Assembly (NCBI RefSeq): GCF_003253745.1 | Contig: NZ_MZXV01000032.1 | Location: forward strand, 124,001-188,000 | Reading direction: 5' to 3' | DNA from: Mesorhizobium kowhaii | GTDB lineage: Bacteria > Pseudomonadota > Alphaproteobacteria > Rhizobiales > Rhizobiaceae | Length of the DNA stretch: 64,000 nucleotides | Part shown: piece after piece, positions 37,244 through 46,586 of the stretch | Layout of the letters: each line of letters starts with the position of its first letter | Numbering within the stretch: the first letter of the stretch is position 1 | Notes under the pieces: model-generated | Database searches by the model: none | Seen by the model: only the letters and a program-made list of their open reading frames with translations | What the model was told of the DNA's origin: nothing | Translations under genes and position numbers: made by a program

Positions 37244-38836
37244 TCACGCACCAACGGCTTCGTCAGCCGGTTCTTCGGCTGGAAGCTCGTCTTCGGTGAT
37301 CCAGCCAGCCTTGAGGCGGGCGGCCAGAACCATCTGCTCGGCATCGGCGCGTGTCACGCCATGACTGGCCAGCACACCCGGATACACCTTGGTCTCGCCG
37401 TCCTTGCGTTCCTTCCAGCCGGTCAGGTCGTCAGCGGCATAGCCGGCGAAATCCTCGATCGTCTTCACGCCGTCCTCGCCGAGCGTCACCATCATGGCGG
37501 TGGTGACGCCGGGGATTTCGCGCAGCTCGTCGGAGACGCCGAGCGCCTTGCGCTTGTCGTCGTGTTCGGCTTCGATCTTCTCCAGATACTCGCGGGCGCG
37601 GGTCTGGATTTCCGAAGCGGTGTCTTCGTCGAAGCCATCGATCGAGGCGATCTCGCCGGAATCGACGTAAGCGACTTCCTCGACGCTGGTGAAGCCTTCT
37701 GAGGCCAGCACCTGGCCGACCATCTCGTCGACGTCGAGGGCTTCCATGAACAGCGACGAACGCTCGACGAATTCCTTCTGGCGACGCTCGGATTCCTCGG
37801 CCTCGGTCAGGATGTCGATATCCCAGCCGGTCAGTTGCGAAGCGAGCCGCACGTTCTGGCCGCGGCGGCCGATGGCCAGCGACAGCTGATCGTCGGGAAC
37901 CACGACCTCGATGCGTTCGGCATCCTCGTCGAGCACGACCTTGGCGACTTCCGCCGGCTGCAACGCGTTGACGATGAACGACGCGGCCGAAGGCGACCAC
38001 GGAATGATGTCGATCTTCTCGCCCTGCAATTCGCCGACGACGGCCTGGACGCGGCTGCCGCGCATACCGACGCAGGCGCCGACCGGATCGATCGAAGAAT
38101 CACGCGAGATGACGGCGATCTTGGCACGCGAGCCGGGGTCGCGGGCAACCGACTTGATCTCGATGATGCCGTCATAGATTTCGGGCACTTCCATAGTGAA
38201 GAGCTTGGCCATGAACTGCGGATGGGTGCGCGACAGGAAGATCTGCGGGCCGCGCTGCTCGCGGCGCACGTCGTAGACATAGGCGCGGACGCGGTCGCCA
38301 TATTTGTAGTTTTCGCGCGGGATCAGTTCGTCGCGACGGATGATCGCCTCGCCACGGCCGAGATCGACGATAACGTTGCCGTATTCGACACGCTTGACGG
38401 TGCCGTTGACGATCTCGCCGATGCGGTCCTTATATTCGTCGTACTGGCGGTCACGCTCGGCCTCGCGCACCTTCTGCACAATGACCTGCTTGGCCGACTG
38501 GGCGGCGATGCGGCCGAAATCCATCGGCGGCAGCTGTTCGGCGATGAAGTCGCCAAGCTGGGCGTCGGGATTGCGCTCGCGCGCCGAGGAAATGGCGATC
38601 TGGGTGGCGTAGTCGTCGACTTTCTCGACCACTTCCATCAGCCGCTGCAGCTTCATCTCGCCGGTGTTCGGGTTGATGTCGGCGCGGATGTTGGTCTCCT
38701 GACCGTAACGCGAGCGCGCGGCCTTCTGGATCGCATCGGCCATGGCGGCGATGACGATCGACTTGTCGATCGACTTTTCACGCGCGACCGCATCGGCAAT
38801 CTGCAGCAGTTCAAGCCTGTTGGCGCTTACAACCAT
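37244..38836 (-). CDS. nusA: Transcription termination/antitermination protein NusA
   Basis: RNA polymerase-binding elongation factor. Of 530 residues: the N-terminal domain starts VVSANRLELLQIADAVAREK, an S1 domain about 135-200 (GEIVNGTVKRVEYGNVIVDLG), two KH domains about 230-345 (DPVGACVGMRGSRVQAV), then acidic repeats with two helix-hairpin-helix-like units near the C-terminus (about 365-510). ATG 38836 is the conserved start. In operon between rimP and ylxR-L7Ae. Confidence 0.97.
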   Translation of the reverse strand: MVVSANRLELLQIADAVAREKSIDKSIVIAAMADAIQKAARSRYGQETNIRADINPNTGEMKLQRLMEVVEKVDDYATQIAISSARERNPDAQLGDFIAEQLPPMDFGRIAAQSAKQVIVQKVREAERDRQYDEYKDRIGEIVNGTVKRVEYGNVIVDLGRGEAIIRRDELIPRENYKYGDRVRAYVYDVRREQRGPQIFLSRTHPQFMAKLFTMEVPEIYDGIIEIKSVARDPGSRAKIAVISRDSSIDPVGACVGMRGSRVQAVVGELQGEKIDIIPWSPSAASFIVNALQPAEVAKVVLDEDAERIEVVVPDDQLSLAIGRRGQNVRLASQLTGWDIDILTEAEESERRQKEFVERSSLFMEALDVDEMVGQVLASEGFTSVEEVAYVDSGEIASIDGFDEDTASEIQTRAREYLEKIEAEHDDKRKALGVSDELREIPGVTTAMMVTLGEDGVKTIEDFAGYAADDLTGWKERKDGETKVYPGVLASHGVTRADAEQMVLAARLKAGWITEDELPAEEPADEAVGA

Positions 38837-38884
38837 CGTTTTTCTCCCGAGCTTGTTGCCGGACCTTTGCGCCCGGCAGCTCAA

Positions 38885-39532
38885 TCATAGTTCCTGTTCG
38901 GTTTCGTTTTCCGCGCCGGCTTCCGCACCCTCGGGCGCATCGTCGTCCGGTTCGCCGCGGCGTTTCTTGGCTTCCTTGCGCGCCCGGTTGTCTTTCGACA
39001 GGGCATCGCGAATGAGATCGTCGGTCAGGATCAGGCGCGTTTCGGAAATCGCGTCATAAGGGACCCGAACCGTCGGCTCCTCGCCATAGGCGGCCTTTTC
39101 GCGCTCGATCAGCACATCGCTATCACCGGCCTCAACGATCTTGCCCTTGAACCGCTTGCGGTCGGCGACGATGATCGAAGTCTCCAGCTTGACCAGGTGG
39201 CCGGTCCAGGTCGCGAAATCCGATTTGCGGACCAGCGGCCGGTCGATGCCGGGCGACGAGACTTCGAGGTGATAGGCCTTCTCGATCGGATCATCGACGT
39301 CGAGGGCCGGCGACACCGCGCGGCTGACCTCTTCGCAATCCTCGACGGTCATGGTGCCGTCCTCGCGCTCCGCCATGATCTGCAGCGTCAGCCCGTTCTG
39401 GCCCGACAGATGCACCCGCACGAGGCGGAAGCCGATGCCGCGCAGAACCGGCTGGACGATCAGCGCGATGCGCGCATCGATGCCGCTTTCGCGGATGATG
39501 CGGTCGTCGCCCTCGTTTGCCGTTGCAGTCAT
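38885..39532 (-). CDS. rimP: Ribosome maturation factor RimP
   Basis: A 215-residue protein for 30S subunit assembly. Conserved parts: [40 protein letters not shown] and [14 protein letters not shown]. The C-terminal 35 residues are a charged, Glu-rich tail longer than in E. coli RimP. First gene of the rimP-nusA-infB operon; its leader carries a promoter candidate and a terminator-like hairpin. Confidence 0.96.
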   Translation of the reverse strand: MTATANEGDDRIIRESGIDARIALIVQPVLRGIGFRLVRVHLSGQNGLTLQIMAEREDGTMTVEDCEEVSRAVSPALDVDDPIEKAYHLEVSSPGIDRPLVRKSDFATWTGHLVKLETSIIVADRKRFKGKIVEAGDSDVLIEREKAAYGEEPTVRVPYDAISETRLILTDDLIRDALSKDNRARKEAKKRRGEPDDDAPEGAEAGAENETEQEL

Positions 39533-39572
39533 TCGATCCCTGTCGTTCTACCCGAAGATATCGGCAGGTAAT

Positions 39573-39604
39573 AAAAAAGAGCGGGACCGGGTGGACCCAC
39601 TCTT
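39573..39604 (-). terminator. Terminator-like hairpin in the rimP leader (attenuator candidate)
   Basis: On the minus strand AAGAGTGGG pairs with CCCGCTCTT (one G-T pair) around a loop of about 10 bases, followed directly by TTTTTT. It lies between the promoter candidate at 39632-39660 and the rimP start codon at 39532, so operon transcripts must read through it. This fits regulated termination ahead of nusA. Confidence 0.65.
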
Positions 39605-39631
39605 CGTCATACCGACCAAGAATTTGAGGCT

Positions 39632-39660
39632 GATATAAACGATCATGGCCGTTGTTTCAA
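39632..39660 (-). promoter_or_regulatory. Candidate promoter of the rimP-nusA-infB operon
   Basis: Minus strand: TTGAAA (39660-39655), 17-base spacer, TATATC (39637-39632). The predicted start of transcription is about 90 bases upstream of rimP. Confidence 0.65.
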
Positions 39661-39821
39661 GCCCGCCGTACCCGCGCCGACAAAAGCGGTGGCACCGCCA
39701 GCGTTGCGCCAGACGCATGGCCTCCATGCGGTAGTGCCCCTGTGAGCATCAACGTTGCATCACCATTTATGTTGCATCGCACAAAGATGACTACACGTCA
39801 CAGCAGCGAAAGGATATCACA

Positions 39822-39986
39822 ATGACCAACCGCAAGATATTATCCGCCATAGGCGATCTCTTCACGACATTTGGCAGTGCAGTGGCGGCTTCGCGTGCCG
39901 TGGAAGCCGGCCGCAAGCCGCGCGCGGACGACCTGCGCAAGCTCGGTATGGATCCGGCTGTCTTCAACAGGATCGGCCGTTTCTAA
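39822..39986 (+). CDS. 54-residue hypothetical protein
   Basis: Short ORF with ATG 39822 preceded by an AAGGA ribosome site 8 bases upstream and ending TAA at 39986. The product begins MTNRKILSAIGDLFTTFG, has a small-residue helix (SAVAASRAVEAG) and ends with a basic segment (RADDLRKLGMDPAVFNRIGRF). The pattern of an amphipathic N-terminal helix followed by Arg-Lys-rich DLRKLG...F resembles the small DUF1127-like proteins of rhizobia, but I cannot confirm the family. Located alone between the divergent rimP operon and the convergent trmB gene. Confidence 0.6.
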   Translation: MTNRKILSAIGDLFTTFGSAVAASRAVEAGRKPRADDLRKLGMDPAVFNRIGRF

Positions 39987-40057
39987 ACATTTGGCGGGCG
40001 GATGGCGTTCGGCTTTGCCCCTCGGCGGACGCCGGAGGCGGTGCGCCATGAGCGCGC

Positions 40058-40759
40058 TTACGTCCGAACGAAGGTAAGATAGGCCGGCCGCCGGCCTTCG
40101 CGAATGGCCTTTGCCTCGTAACGCGTGCCCGGCCAGCCATCGTAAGGCCGATGCCAATCCGCCGCCTCCAAAGCCTGCCACGCGAACGCGTCATGCGCCC
40201 GGCAATGCAGCAAGGTCCAGTTCACATAGGTGTCGATATCGGACGCAAAGCGGAATTTTGAACCCGGCTTCAGCACGCGCGCGAAACGGTCGAGATTGAT
40301 CGGGCTGACGAAACGCCGCTTCCAGTGCTTCTTCTTTGGCCAAGGATCCGGATAGAGAAGATCGATACCGGCGAGCGAAGCTTGCGGCAGCCAGTCGAGC
40401 AGCCGGGTGGCGTCGTCGTCATAAACCCTGAGATTGGCGAGCGGCTTCTCCCTCACCGCCATCATCATCTTGGCCATGCCATTGACGAAGGGCTCGACGC
40501 CGATAAAGCCGGTCGAGGGCGCCTCGGTGGCGCGATGCAGGAGATGTTCGCCGCCGCCGAAGCCGATTTCGAGACGAACCGCCGAAACATCCGCTGCAAA
40601 CAGAGTGCTCAGATCAGCCGGCGGTTCAGCCGTCAGATCGAGCCGATACGTGCCGAAACCGCTTTCCAGCGCGGCCGCCTGCTGCGGACGCATGGTCTTG
40701 CCGCGCCGGCGACCGAAGAAGGCTTCGGTCGCGCGGCTTGGTCTGTCCTTCGGGTCCAT
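40058..40759 (-). CDS. trmB: tRNA (guanine-N7-)-methyltransferase
   Basis: Methylates G46 in the tRNA variable loop. The 233-residue protein has the SAM-binding [12 protein letters not shown] (about 60-71), the [18 protein letters not shown] block (about 132-149) diagnostic of TrmB, and TKFRFASD-like [14 protein letters not shown]. Last gene of the tsaB-to-metK block, 24 bases after metK. Confidence 0.96.
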   Translation of the reverse strand: MDPKDRPSRATEAFFGRRRGKTMRPQQAAALESGFGTYRLDLTAEPPADLSTLFAADVSAVRLEIGFGGGEHLLHRATEAPSTGFIGVEPFVNGMAKMMMAVREKPLANLRVYDDDATRLLDWLPQASLAGIDLLYPDPWPKKKHWKRRFVSPINLDRFARVLKPGSKFRFASDIDTYVNWTLLHCRAHDAFAWQALEAADWHRPYDGWPGTRYEAKAIREGRRPAYLTFVRT

Positions 40760-40783
40760 GAGCAGGACTTTGCGGCGCCGCTG

Positions 40784-42049
40784 TCAGGCGGCGACCGCGT
40801 CCTTGAGCGCCTTGGCGAGATCGGTCTTTTCCCAGGAGAAGGACCCGTCGCGGCCGGCCTTGCGGCCGAAATGGCCGTAAGACGACGTCTTGGCGTAGAT
40901 CGGCTTGTTGAGATCGAGATGGCGGCGGATGCCTGAAGGCGACAGATCCATCACGGAGCGCAGCGCCTCCTCGAGCTTGGCCTCGTCAACCTTGCCGGTG
41001 CCGTGCAGGTCGACATAGACCGACAGCGGCTGGGCAACGCCGATGGCGTAGGAAAGCTGGATGGTGCAGCGGTCGGCGAGTTTCGCCGCCACGACGTTCT
41101 TGGCGAGGTAGCGCGCCGCATAGGCCGCCGAACGATCGACCTTGGTGGTGTCCTTGCCCGAAAAAGCGCCGCCGCCATGCGGTGCGGCACCGCCATAGGT
41201 GTCGACGATGATCTTGCGGCCAGTCAGCCCGGCGTCGCCATCCGGCCCGCCAATGACGAACTTGCCGGTCGGGTTGATGTACCACATGCAGTTGTCGGCG
41301 ATCTTGAGCTCGCCCAGTGCCTCGCGGATATAGGGTTCGACGACCTTGCGGACCTTCTTCGAATCCCAGCTCGCATCGAGATGCTGTGTCGACAACACGA
41401 TCTGCGTCGCCTCGGCAGCCTTGCCGTCGACGTAGCGGACCGTCACCTGGCTCTTGGCGTCCGGACCGAGCTTGCCGGCTTCACCGCTGCCTTCGTGGCG
41501 GGCGGCGGCCAGCAGTTCGAGGATCTTGTGGCTGTAGTAGATCGGCGCCGGCATCAGATCCGGCGTCTCGCGGCAGGCGTAACCAAACATGATGCCCTGG
41601 TCGCCGGCACCTTCCTCGCCCTGACGGTCGGACGCGTTGTCGACGCCCTGGCCGATATCCGGCGACTGGCCGTGCAGCAGGACCTCGATCTTCGCGGTCT
41701 TCCAGTGGAAGCCGGCCTGCTCATAGCCGATTTCGCGGATCGCCTTGCGGGCAACCGACTTGAACTTCGCCGGATTGACGACCGGATGGCCGGCGGTATC
41801 TTTGAGGATGTTGCCTTCCTTGTCCTTCTTCAGCAGCGTCTCGGGGACGCGCACTTCGCCAGCGATGACGACGCGGTTGGTGGTGGCCAGCGTCTCGCAG
41901 GCGACACGGACTTTCCATGGGTCCATGCCGGTCTTCTTGGCTTCGCGATAGACCAGATCGACGATCTCGTCGGAGATCCGGTCGCAGACTTTGTCGGGAT
42001 GGCCCTCGGCAACGGATTCCGAGGTAAAGAAGTAATTCTGCCGCGTCAC
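40784..42049 (-). CDS. metK: S-adenosylmethionine synthetase
   Basis: Makes SAM from methionine and ATP. Of 421 residues, the N-terminus [20 protein letters not shown] carries the methionine-binding loop, the ATP-binding [12 protein letters not shown] lies near 120-131, and the glycine-rich [19 protein letters not shown] near 275. It is somewhat longer than E. coli MetK (384), with an insertion in the first half. Start GTG 42049 follows AGAGGGG; the frame to 42181 is leader. Its leader has a promoter candidate and a terminator-like hairpin, so its expression may be attenuated. Confidence 0.96.
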   Translation of the reverse strand: MTRQNYFFTSESVAEGHPDKVCDRISDEIVDLVYREAKKTGMDPWKVRVACETLATTNRVVIAGEVRVPETLLKKDKEGNILKDTAGHPVVNPAKFKSVARKAIREIGYEQAGFHWKTAKIEVLLHGQSPDIGQGVDNASDRQGEEGAGDQGIMFGYACRETPDLMPAPIYYSHKILELLAAARHEGSGEAGKLGPDAKSQVTVRYVDGKAAEATQIVLSTQHLDASWDSKKVRKVVEPYIREALGELKIADNCMWYINPTGKFVIGGPDGDAGLTGRKIIVDTYGGAAPHGGGAFSGKDTTKVDRSAAYAARYLAKNVVAAKLADRCTIQLSYAIGVAQPLSVYVDLHGTGKVDEAKLEEALRSVMDLSPSGIRRHLDLNKPIYAKTSSYGHFGRKAGRDGSFSWEKTDLAKALKDAVAA

Positions 42050-42062
42050 GGGTGTCCCCTCT

Positions 42063-42089
42063 TGAAAAAACGATCGGCAGGCTGCCGAT
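42063..42089 (-). terminator. Terminator-like hairpin immediately upstream of metK
   Basis: Minus strand ATCGGC-AGCCT-GCCGAT, then CG and six T. The T-run ends 15 bases before the metK GTG, leaving room only for the ribosome site, so any metK mRNA must pass through it. It may be the end of the upstream HTH gene transcript, an attenuator, or both. Confidence 0.65.
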
Positions 42090-42103
42090 TTTGGCGCGCC
42101 ACG

Positions 42104-42132
42104 TGTTAGCGGGGCAAAGCGCCGCTCGTCAA
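42104..42132 (-). promoter_or_regulatory. Candidate metK promoter
   Basis: Minus strand: TTGACG (42132-42127), 17-base spacer, CTAACA (42109-42104). It lies upstream of the hairpin at 42063-42089 and predicts a leader of about 50 bases made mainly of that hairpin. Confidence 0.5.
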
Positions 42133-42179
42133 GCGGTGCTGCCGTTCTGGCATGAATGTCGATGCAGTTATCTTGTGCC

Positions 42180-42202
42180 ACCGGCGGCAGGCTGCCGCCG
42201 GT
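42180..42202. terminator. Hairpin after the HTH regulator gene
   Basis: ACCGGCGGCA/TGCCGCCGGT perfect stem with a 3-base loop, 17 bases past the regulator stop codon. There is no T-run, so it is more likely an mRNA-stabilising 3' end than a terminator. Confidence 0.45.
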
Positions 42203-42219
42203 TAGAGCAGGATTGCGGA

Positions 42220-42639
42220 TCAGTCGGGATCATCAGTGGAGAGCGACTTGACAAGGTCTATGATCCTGCGGCGCACCTTGGCGTCGGCGATCTTGACGAA
42301 GGCCCGGTTGAGCTGAAGGCCTTCAGGACTGCCGCAGAATTCGACGGCGAAAGCCATCGACGCGTCCTCGGCAAAGCCACGGCCGGGTACGGCCTCCTGA
42401 CCGGGCGCATCCTCGAAAAAGAAAGCGACAGGCACGCCGAGAATGGACGCGATCGCTTGCAGACGGCTGGCGCCGACGCGGTTGGTGCCCTTTTCATATT
42501 TCTGAATCTGTTGAAATGTGATGCCGAGGTTCTCGCCCAGTTTCTCCTGGCTCATTCCCAGCATATTGCGGCGAAGCCGGATGCGACTGCCGACATGGAT
42601 ATCGATCGGATTCGGTTTCTTCTTGTTGTCTTCTGTCAT
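42220..42639 (-). CDS. XRE-family regulator (PhrR/PraR type)
   Basis: A 139-residue DNA-binding protein. The helix-turn-helix (about 20-75) reads [20 protein letters not shown] and [20 protein letters not shown], almost the sequence I recall for Sinorhizobium PhrR and Rhizobium PraR, which affect acid response, biofilm and quorum sensing. The C-terminal half is a small regulatory domain ending in STDDPD. Same position upstream of metK as in other rhizobia. Separated from metK by hairpins. Confidence 0.88.
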   Translation of the reverse strand: MTEDNKKKPNPIDIHVGSRIRLRRNMLGMSQEKLGENLGITFQQIQKYEKGTNRVGASRLQAIASILGVPVAFFFEDAPGQEAVPGRGFAEDASMAFAVEFCGSPEGLQLNRAFVKIADAKVRRRIIDLVKSLSTDDPD

Positions 42640-42779
42640 TTTTTCCTCGCCGAATTTTTTCGGCTTTCTCTATTTTTTCTTGCCCAAACGAAGCCGGTGG
42701 CAACTGCCCCAACAGAACGATCCACCGACTTCGAGAAATTTTCAGGCGCTTACAGTATGAGTTTCTAATGTGTGGGCTG

Positions 42780-44372
42780 TCAATTCACCCGTAGCCTTTG
42801 CCTTACGTTCAACAGAGCGGCGGCGATGGCAAACAGCAACATGATCAGCATTCCGTTAATGCGTCGTTGGCCAGGAGATATGACCGCCTGTCCGGAAATC
42901 GGTACGCGGGCATCGATGGCGCCGCGCGCGTCGATCGCCAGCGCGTCGACGATGCGGCCGCGCGGATCGACGACGGCCGAGATGCCGTTGTTGGCAGCAC
43001 GCAACAATGGCAATCCATTCTCCACCGCACGGATCTGGGCCTGCCTGAAATGCTGATACGGACCCGGCGTGTCGCCAAACCACGCATCATTGGTAACGTT
43101 CACAATAAGCTGCGCTGACGTAGCGTCAACTGCCACCAGATCGGGAAAGATCACCTCATAACAGATAAATGGCAGCGCACGGATGCCGTCAGGCAGCGTG
43201 ATGGCATGCCGCTCGTTGCCGGCCGCAAATGTCATCGGCCCGGCAACCAGTTGCTCGATGCCGAAACGCTCGAGCAGATCGGCGAAAGGCAGATATTCGC
43301 CGAACGGCACCAGATGAACCTTGTCGACGGCGTCGACGATTTCACCCTTGTCGTCGATCGCCACCACGGAGTTGTAGTAGCGGCTGTCGGCATTCGCGGC
43401 CGAGCCGCCTTCCTCGCGGACGACGCCGGCGATCAGCATCTGGCCGGGTCCGAGCATGTCGCCCAGCGCCGTCAACGCATCCGGACGCTCGGTGAAGAGA
43501 AACGGCACCGAGGTTTCGGGCCACAGGATCAATTGCGGCTTTTCTTGACCGGGGTCCGGCGCCTTGGCCGACAGCCCCATCAAGGTGGCGAAGATGCGGT
43601 CGCGCACCGAGGCGTCCCACTTTTCCGACAGATCCACGGCCGGCTGGACTATGCGGACATCCAGGCTGCGCGTCGCCGGCTTTTCGGGAGCGGCAAGCCT
43701 GACATAGCCGAAACCGATATGGGCGGCGGCGAGGGCGGCAAACAGCGCCGCGCCGAGGCGCAGATGCCGGCGCGCCGCCAGCAGCGCCGGCAATGCGAAG
43801 ACGAACACCGCGAGCGCGTTCATGCCGATCATGCCGGTCACCGAGACGCTCTGCATCAACAAGGGCACGGGCATGGCCGCATAGCCGATCGCATTCCAGG
43901 GAAAACCGGTGAACAGGAAGTCGCGCAGCCACTCCGTCAGCCCGAAACCAAACGCAAGGGCCGCGATGCGGCCGATATCGCTGCTCCACAGCAGGCGGGC
44001 AACCATTGCCGCAAAGCCGTAGAAAAAGGCGAGTGCGAAGGGAATGCCGATCACAGCGAAGGGAAGCGCCCAGGCAAAGCTGTCGGCCTCGACCAGCAGT
44101 GCCGAGCCGATCCACCACAGGCCGGCGAGGAAATAGCCGAAGCCGAACCACCAGCCGACGGCGAAGGCAGGCCGCAGGCGCCGGAACAGGCTGCCGGAGG
44201 CTTCGCCGGTGGCGCCGTCGAGCAGCCAGACCAGCAAGGGAAACGAGATGAAGCAGGCGGCGAAGAAATCGTAAGGGGCCTGGCCAAGCACGGCAAACGC
44301 CCCAGCGAGAAAGGCCACGAGCGCGCGCCGCCAACCCCAAAGCAGAATTATCCGGCCGGCCAGGCGCTCCAT
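42780..44372 (-). CDS. lnt: Apolipoprotein N-acyltransferase
   Basis: Inner-membrane enzyme that adds the third acyl chain to lipoproteins. Of 530 residues, about seven hydrophobic segments fill the first 215 residues, then a nitrilase-like periplasmic domain. Its catalytic residues are Glu in WPETSVPF (near 285), Lys in [13 protein letters not shown] (near 351) and Cys in ICYEVIFP (near 404), and a last helix lies near 505-525. ATG 44372 ([14 protein letters not shown]) is preferred to the start at 44405. Downstream of ybeX with a broken VOC gene between. Confidence 0.95.
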   Translation of the reverse strand: MERLAGRIILLWGWRRALVAFLAGAFAVLGQAPYDFFAACFISFPLLVWLLDGATGEASGSLFRRLRPAFAVGWWFGFGYFLAGLWWIGSALLVEADSFAWALPFAVIGIPFALAFFYGFAAMVARLLWSSDIGRIAALAFGFGLTEWLRDFLFTGFPWNAIGYAAMPVPLLMQSVSVTGMIGMNALAVFVFALPALLAARRHLRLGAALFAALAAAHIGFGYVRLAAPEKPATRSLDVRIVQPAVDLSEKWDASVRDRIFATLMGLSAKAPDPGQEKPQLILWPETSVPFLFTERPDALTALGDMLGPGQMLIAGVVREEGGSAANADSRYYNSVVAIDDKGEIVDAVDKVHLVPFGEYLPFADLLERFGIEQLVAGPMTFAAGNERHAITLPDGIRALPFICYEVIFPDLVAVDATSAQLIVNVTNDAWFGDTPGPYQHFRQAQIRAVENGLPLLRAANNGISAVVDPRGRIVDALAIDARGAIDARVPISGQAVISPGQRRINGMLIMLLFAIAAALLNVRQRLRVN

Positions 44373-44475
44373 GCATACTTCCGAGTCGCGCGAATCAGGA
44401 AGCAAGATTTAACAGGCTGCGGTCCGCGCTCCAAACGCCGGATGGCTGGCTGCAATGGAAGCTCTGGCCACCGCC

Positions 44476-44938
44476 CTACCGGTGCCAGCCGTCTATACGC
44501 AGACCGCCCGACCGTTCGGCCTCTTTCCGGGAAACGGTGCGGATGGGCTGCGTGAAGGTCCAGACATGGCCCTCGGGATCGCGCGCCCGATACTGGCGTT
44601 CGCCGTAGAACTGGTCCGCAGGCTCCCGGATGATTTCGGCGCCCTTTGCCCTGGCGTGCTCACAATGGGCGTCCAGGCCGTCCTTCAGCCGCACATAGAC
44701 AGATGTTCTTCCCCGAGACGGAAGCCGGGCTGGCGACGTAGTCGGTCCATTCGGAATCGACGATGATGTAGCCGTCGCCGAACCGCATCTCGGAGTGGAC
44801 AAGCTTTCCCTCGGCATCGCTGACCACCATGCTGCGCGCGAAGCCGAAGGCCGTTTCCAGCCAGTCCAGCGCGGCGCGAGGGTCCCTGTAGAACACACCG
44901 GAGCCCAGGCTTGAGTGTTTGAACGGGTCGTCGATCAT
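44476..44938 (-). pseudogene. VOC/glyoxalase-family protein gene with a frameshift
   Basis: The N-terminal frame starts at ATG 44938 (MIDDPFKHSSLGSGVFYRDP, DWLETAFGF, EMRFGDGYIIVDSEW), typical of VOC/PhnB-like proteins. After SVSGKNI near base 44705 the sense sequence continues in another frame (SVYVRLKDGLDAHCEHARAKG, QFYGERQYRARDPEGHVWTF) to a stop at 44476. The length, 463 bases, is one base more than a multiple of three, so one extra or two missing bases explain it. Both halves look well conserved, so this is a recent mutation or a sequencing error. If intact it would encode about 153 residues in the ybeX-lnt operon. Confidence 0.8.
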
Positions 44939-44957
44939 CGTCGGGCGAGCGAAACGC

Positions 44958-46034
44958 TCACGCCTGTTCAGCGCGGACCGTGGCGCGCCGGCGGCGCTCG
45001 CCCTTTTGGCTCTGCACGATGCGCACACGCTTGACGCGGCGCGGATCGGCATCGAGCACATGGAACTCGAAGCCCGGAATGGCCTGCACCACCTCGCCGC
45101 GCGCCGGAACGCGGCCAAGCGTGTTGAAGATCATGCCGCCGATGGTGTCGACATATTCGCCATGTTCGCCGGCGGCGAAATCCTCGCCGATCATCTTGGC
45201 GACGTCGTCGATCTCGGCCTTGCCGTCGACGATGAAGACGCCATCGCCGCTCTGGGTAATCATCGGCTCGTCTTCGTCATGCTCGTCCTCGATGTCGCCG
45301 ACCACCATCTCGACGATGTCTTCGAGCGAGGCAAGGCCATCGGTGCCGCCATATTCATCGATGACCAGCGCCATCTGCGTGCGCGTTGTCTGCATGCGGC
45401 CCATCAGGTCGGAGGCAAGCATCGACGGCGGCACGAACAGCACCTGGCGGATCAGGTTGAGGTCGCCAATGGTGCGCGCGAGGTCGACCTGGGTGAGGTC
45501 GAGAACCGTGGCGGCAGGGGTTTTCCTGGTCGCGCGGCCCTTCTTGACGCGCGCGATCTTGGTGATGTGGGCCAGCACGTCACGGATATGGACCATGCCG
45601 CGCGGATCATCGAGCGTCTCGGAATAGACCGGCATGCGCGAATGGCCGGATTGTTCGAAGGTGCCCAGGAGATCGCCGAGCGTCGTCGTGATCTCGACTG
45701 CCTGGATGTCGGCGCGCGGCACCATGACGTCCTCGACGCGCACCTCGCGCAAGCGCAGGATGTTGTTGAGCATGGCGCGTTCGCCAGGCGAGAAGGATTC
45801 GGCATCGCTCGTGGTTTCGGCAAGCGCGCCGGCGATTTCCTCACGCAGGCTGGTTCCGTTGCGTTGCCGGAACAGGCCCAGCACGCGGTCGAACAGGGAG
45901 GGACCGGCAAGCGATGACTCGCTGGCAACGCTGCCGGTAACGGTACTCGGACTTGATCCCTCTTCCGACGTATCGGAAGCCTTGGACGCACTGCCGGCGT
46001 CGGGGCGGGCGGCAGTCTCTGGTTTGTCGTTCAT
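44958..46034 (-). CDS. ybeX: CorC/YbeX-type CBS-domain protein
   Basis: A 358-residue hemolysin-C-like protein. After a polar, low-complexity N-terminus (1-60), two CBS domains span about 95-235 (VEDVMVPRADIQAVE; QVLFVPPSMLASDLM and MALVIDEYGGTDGLAS), followed by the CorC/HlyC transporter-associated domain (about 255-340, GEYVDTIGGMIFNTLGRVP). No transmembrane segment. Linked in enterics to Mg/Co efflux and ribosome function. Here it follows ybeY by 28 bases. A longer frame from 46268 overlaps ybeY and is rejected in favour of ATG 46034. Confidence 0.92.
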   Translation of the reverse strand: MNDKPETAARPDAGSASKASDTSEEGSSPSTVTGSVASESSLAGPSLFDRVLGLFRQRNGTSLREEIAGALAETTSDAESFSPGERAMLNNILRLREVRVEDVMVPRADIQAVEITTTLGDLLGTFEQSGHSRMPVYSETLDDPRGMVHIRDVLAHITKIARVKKGRATRKTPAATVLDLTQVDLARTIGDLNLIRQVLFVPPSMLASDLMGRMQTTRTQMALVIDEYGGTDGLASLEDIVEMVVGDIEDEHDEDEPMITQSGDGVFIVDGKAEIDDVAKMIGEDFAAGEHGEYVDTIGGMIFNTLGRVPARGEVVQAIPGFEFHVLDADPRRVKRVRIVQSQKGERRRRATVRAEQA

Positions 46035-46062
46035 CGTCGTCCGGTCAATTGGTCTTTTGTAG

Positions 46063-46569
46063 TTACGCGTAGGGATCGGGAATGGCAAGCCTTGCGAGCG
46101 ATGCGCGCTCGATGGCCTCCATTGCCTCGGCCTCGGCATCGGTCTCGTGATCATAGCCCAAAAGGTGCAGCAGGCCGTGGATGACGAGATGGGTAATATG
46201 GTTCTCGACAGGCTTGTCTTCCAGTGCCGCTTCACGCGCGACCGTCTCGGCGGCGAGCACGATGTCACCCAGCATCGGCGGCAACGGAGCGCCTTGCACT
46301 AGCGGAAAAGCCGGGAAAGACAAGACGTTGGTCGGATTGTCCTTGCCGCGCCAGCCGGCGTTGAGGGTCCGGATATGGGCGTCGTCGGAAAAAACGAGGC
46401 TGAGTTCGGAACGGCCCGCCACGCCGGTCTCGGCAAAAGCAGCCGCGACAGCGCGATCGACCAGCCGCGTCAGGCTTGCCTCATCGGGCCAATCGCCTGC
46501 TTCGACTGATATATCAATCTCGACGGGGACCGGAAGTGCCCCGTCGCCGGATATGTTGTCCTCAGGCAT
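46063..46569 (-). CDS. ybeY: Endoribonuclease YbeY
   Basis: Single-strand endoribonuclease for 16S rRNA 3' maturation and ribosome quality control. The 168-residue protein has the zinc-binding [14 protein letters not shown] motif (around residue 128-141), with the three His ligands, and upstream NPTNVLSFP. Between phoH and ybeX, as in most proteobacteria. Confidence 0.95.
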   Translation of the reverse strand: MPEDNISGDGALPVPVEIDISVEAGDWPDEASLTRLVDRAVAAAFAETGVAGRSELSLVFSDDAHIRTLNAGWRGKDNPTNVLSFPAFPLVQGAPLPPMLGDIVLAAETVAREAALEDKPVENHITHLVIHGLLHLLGYDHETDAEAEAMEAIERASLARLAIPDPYA

Positions 46570-46586
46570 GAGGCCACATCGTCACA

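Noticed and set aside
42050..42219. SAM-II riboswitch upstream of metK
   Set aside because: The pseudoknot consensus I know for SAM-II could not be matched; only terminator-like hairpins are visible.
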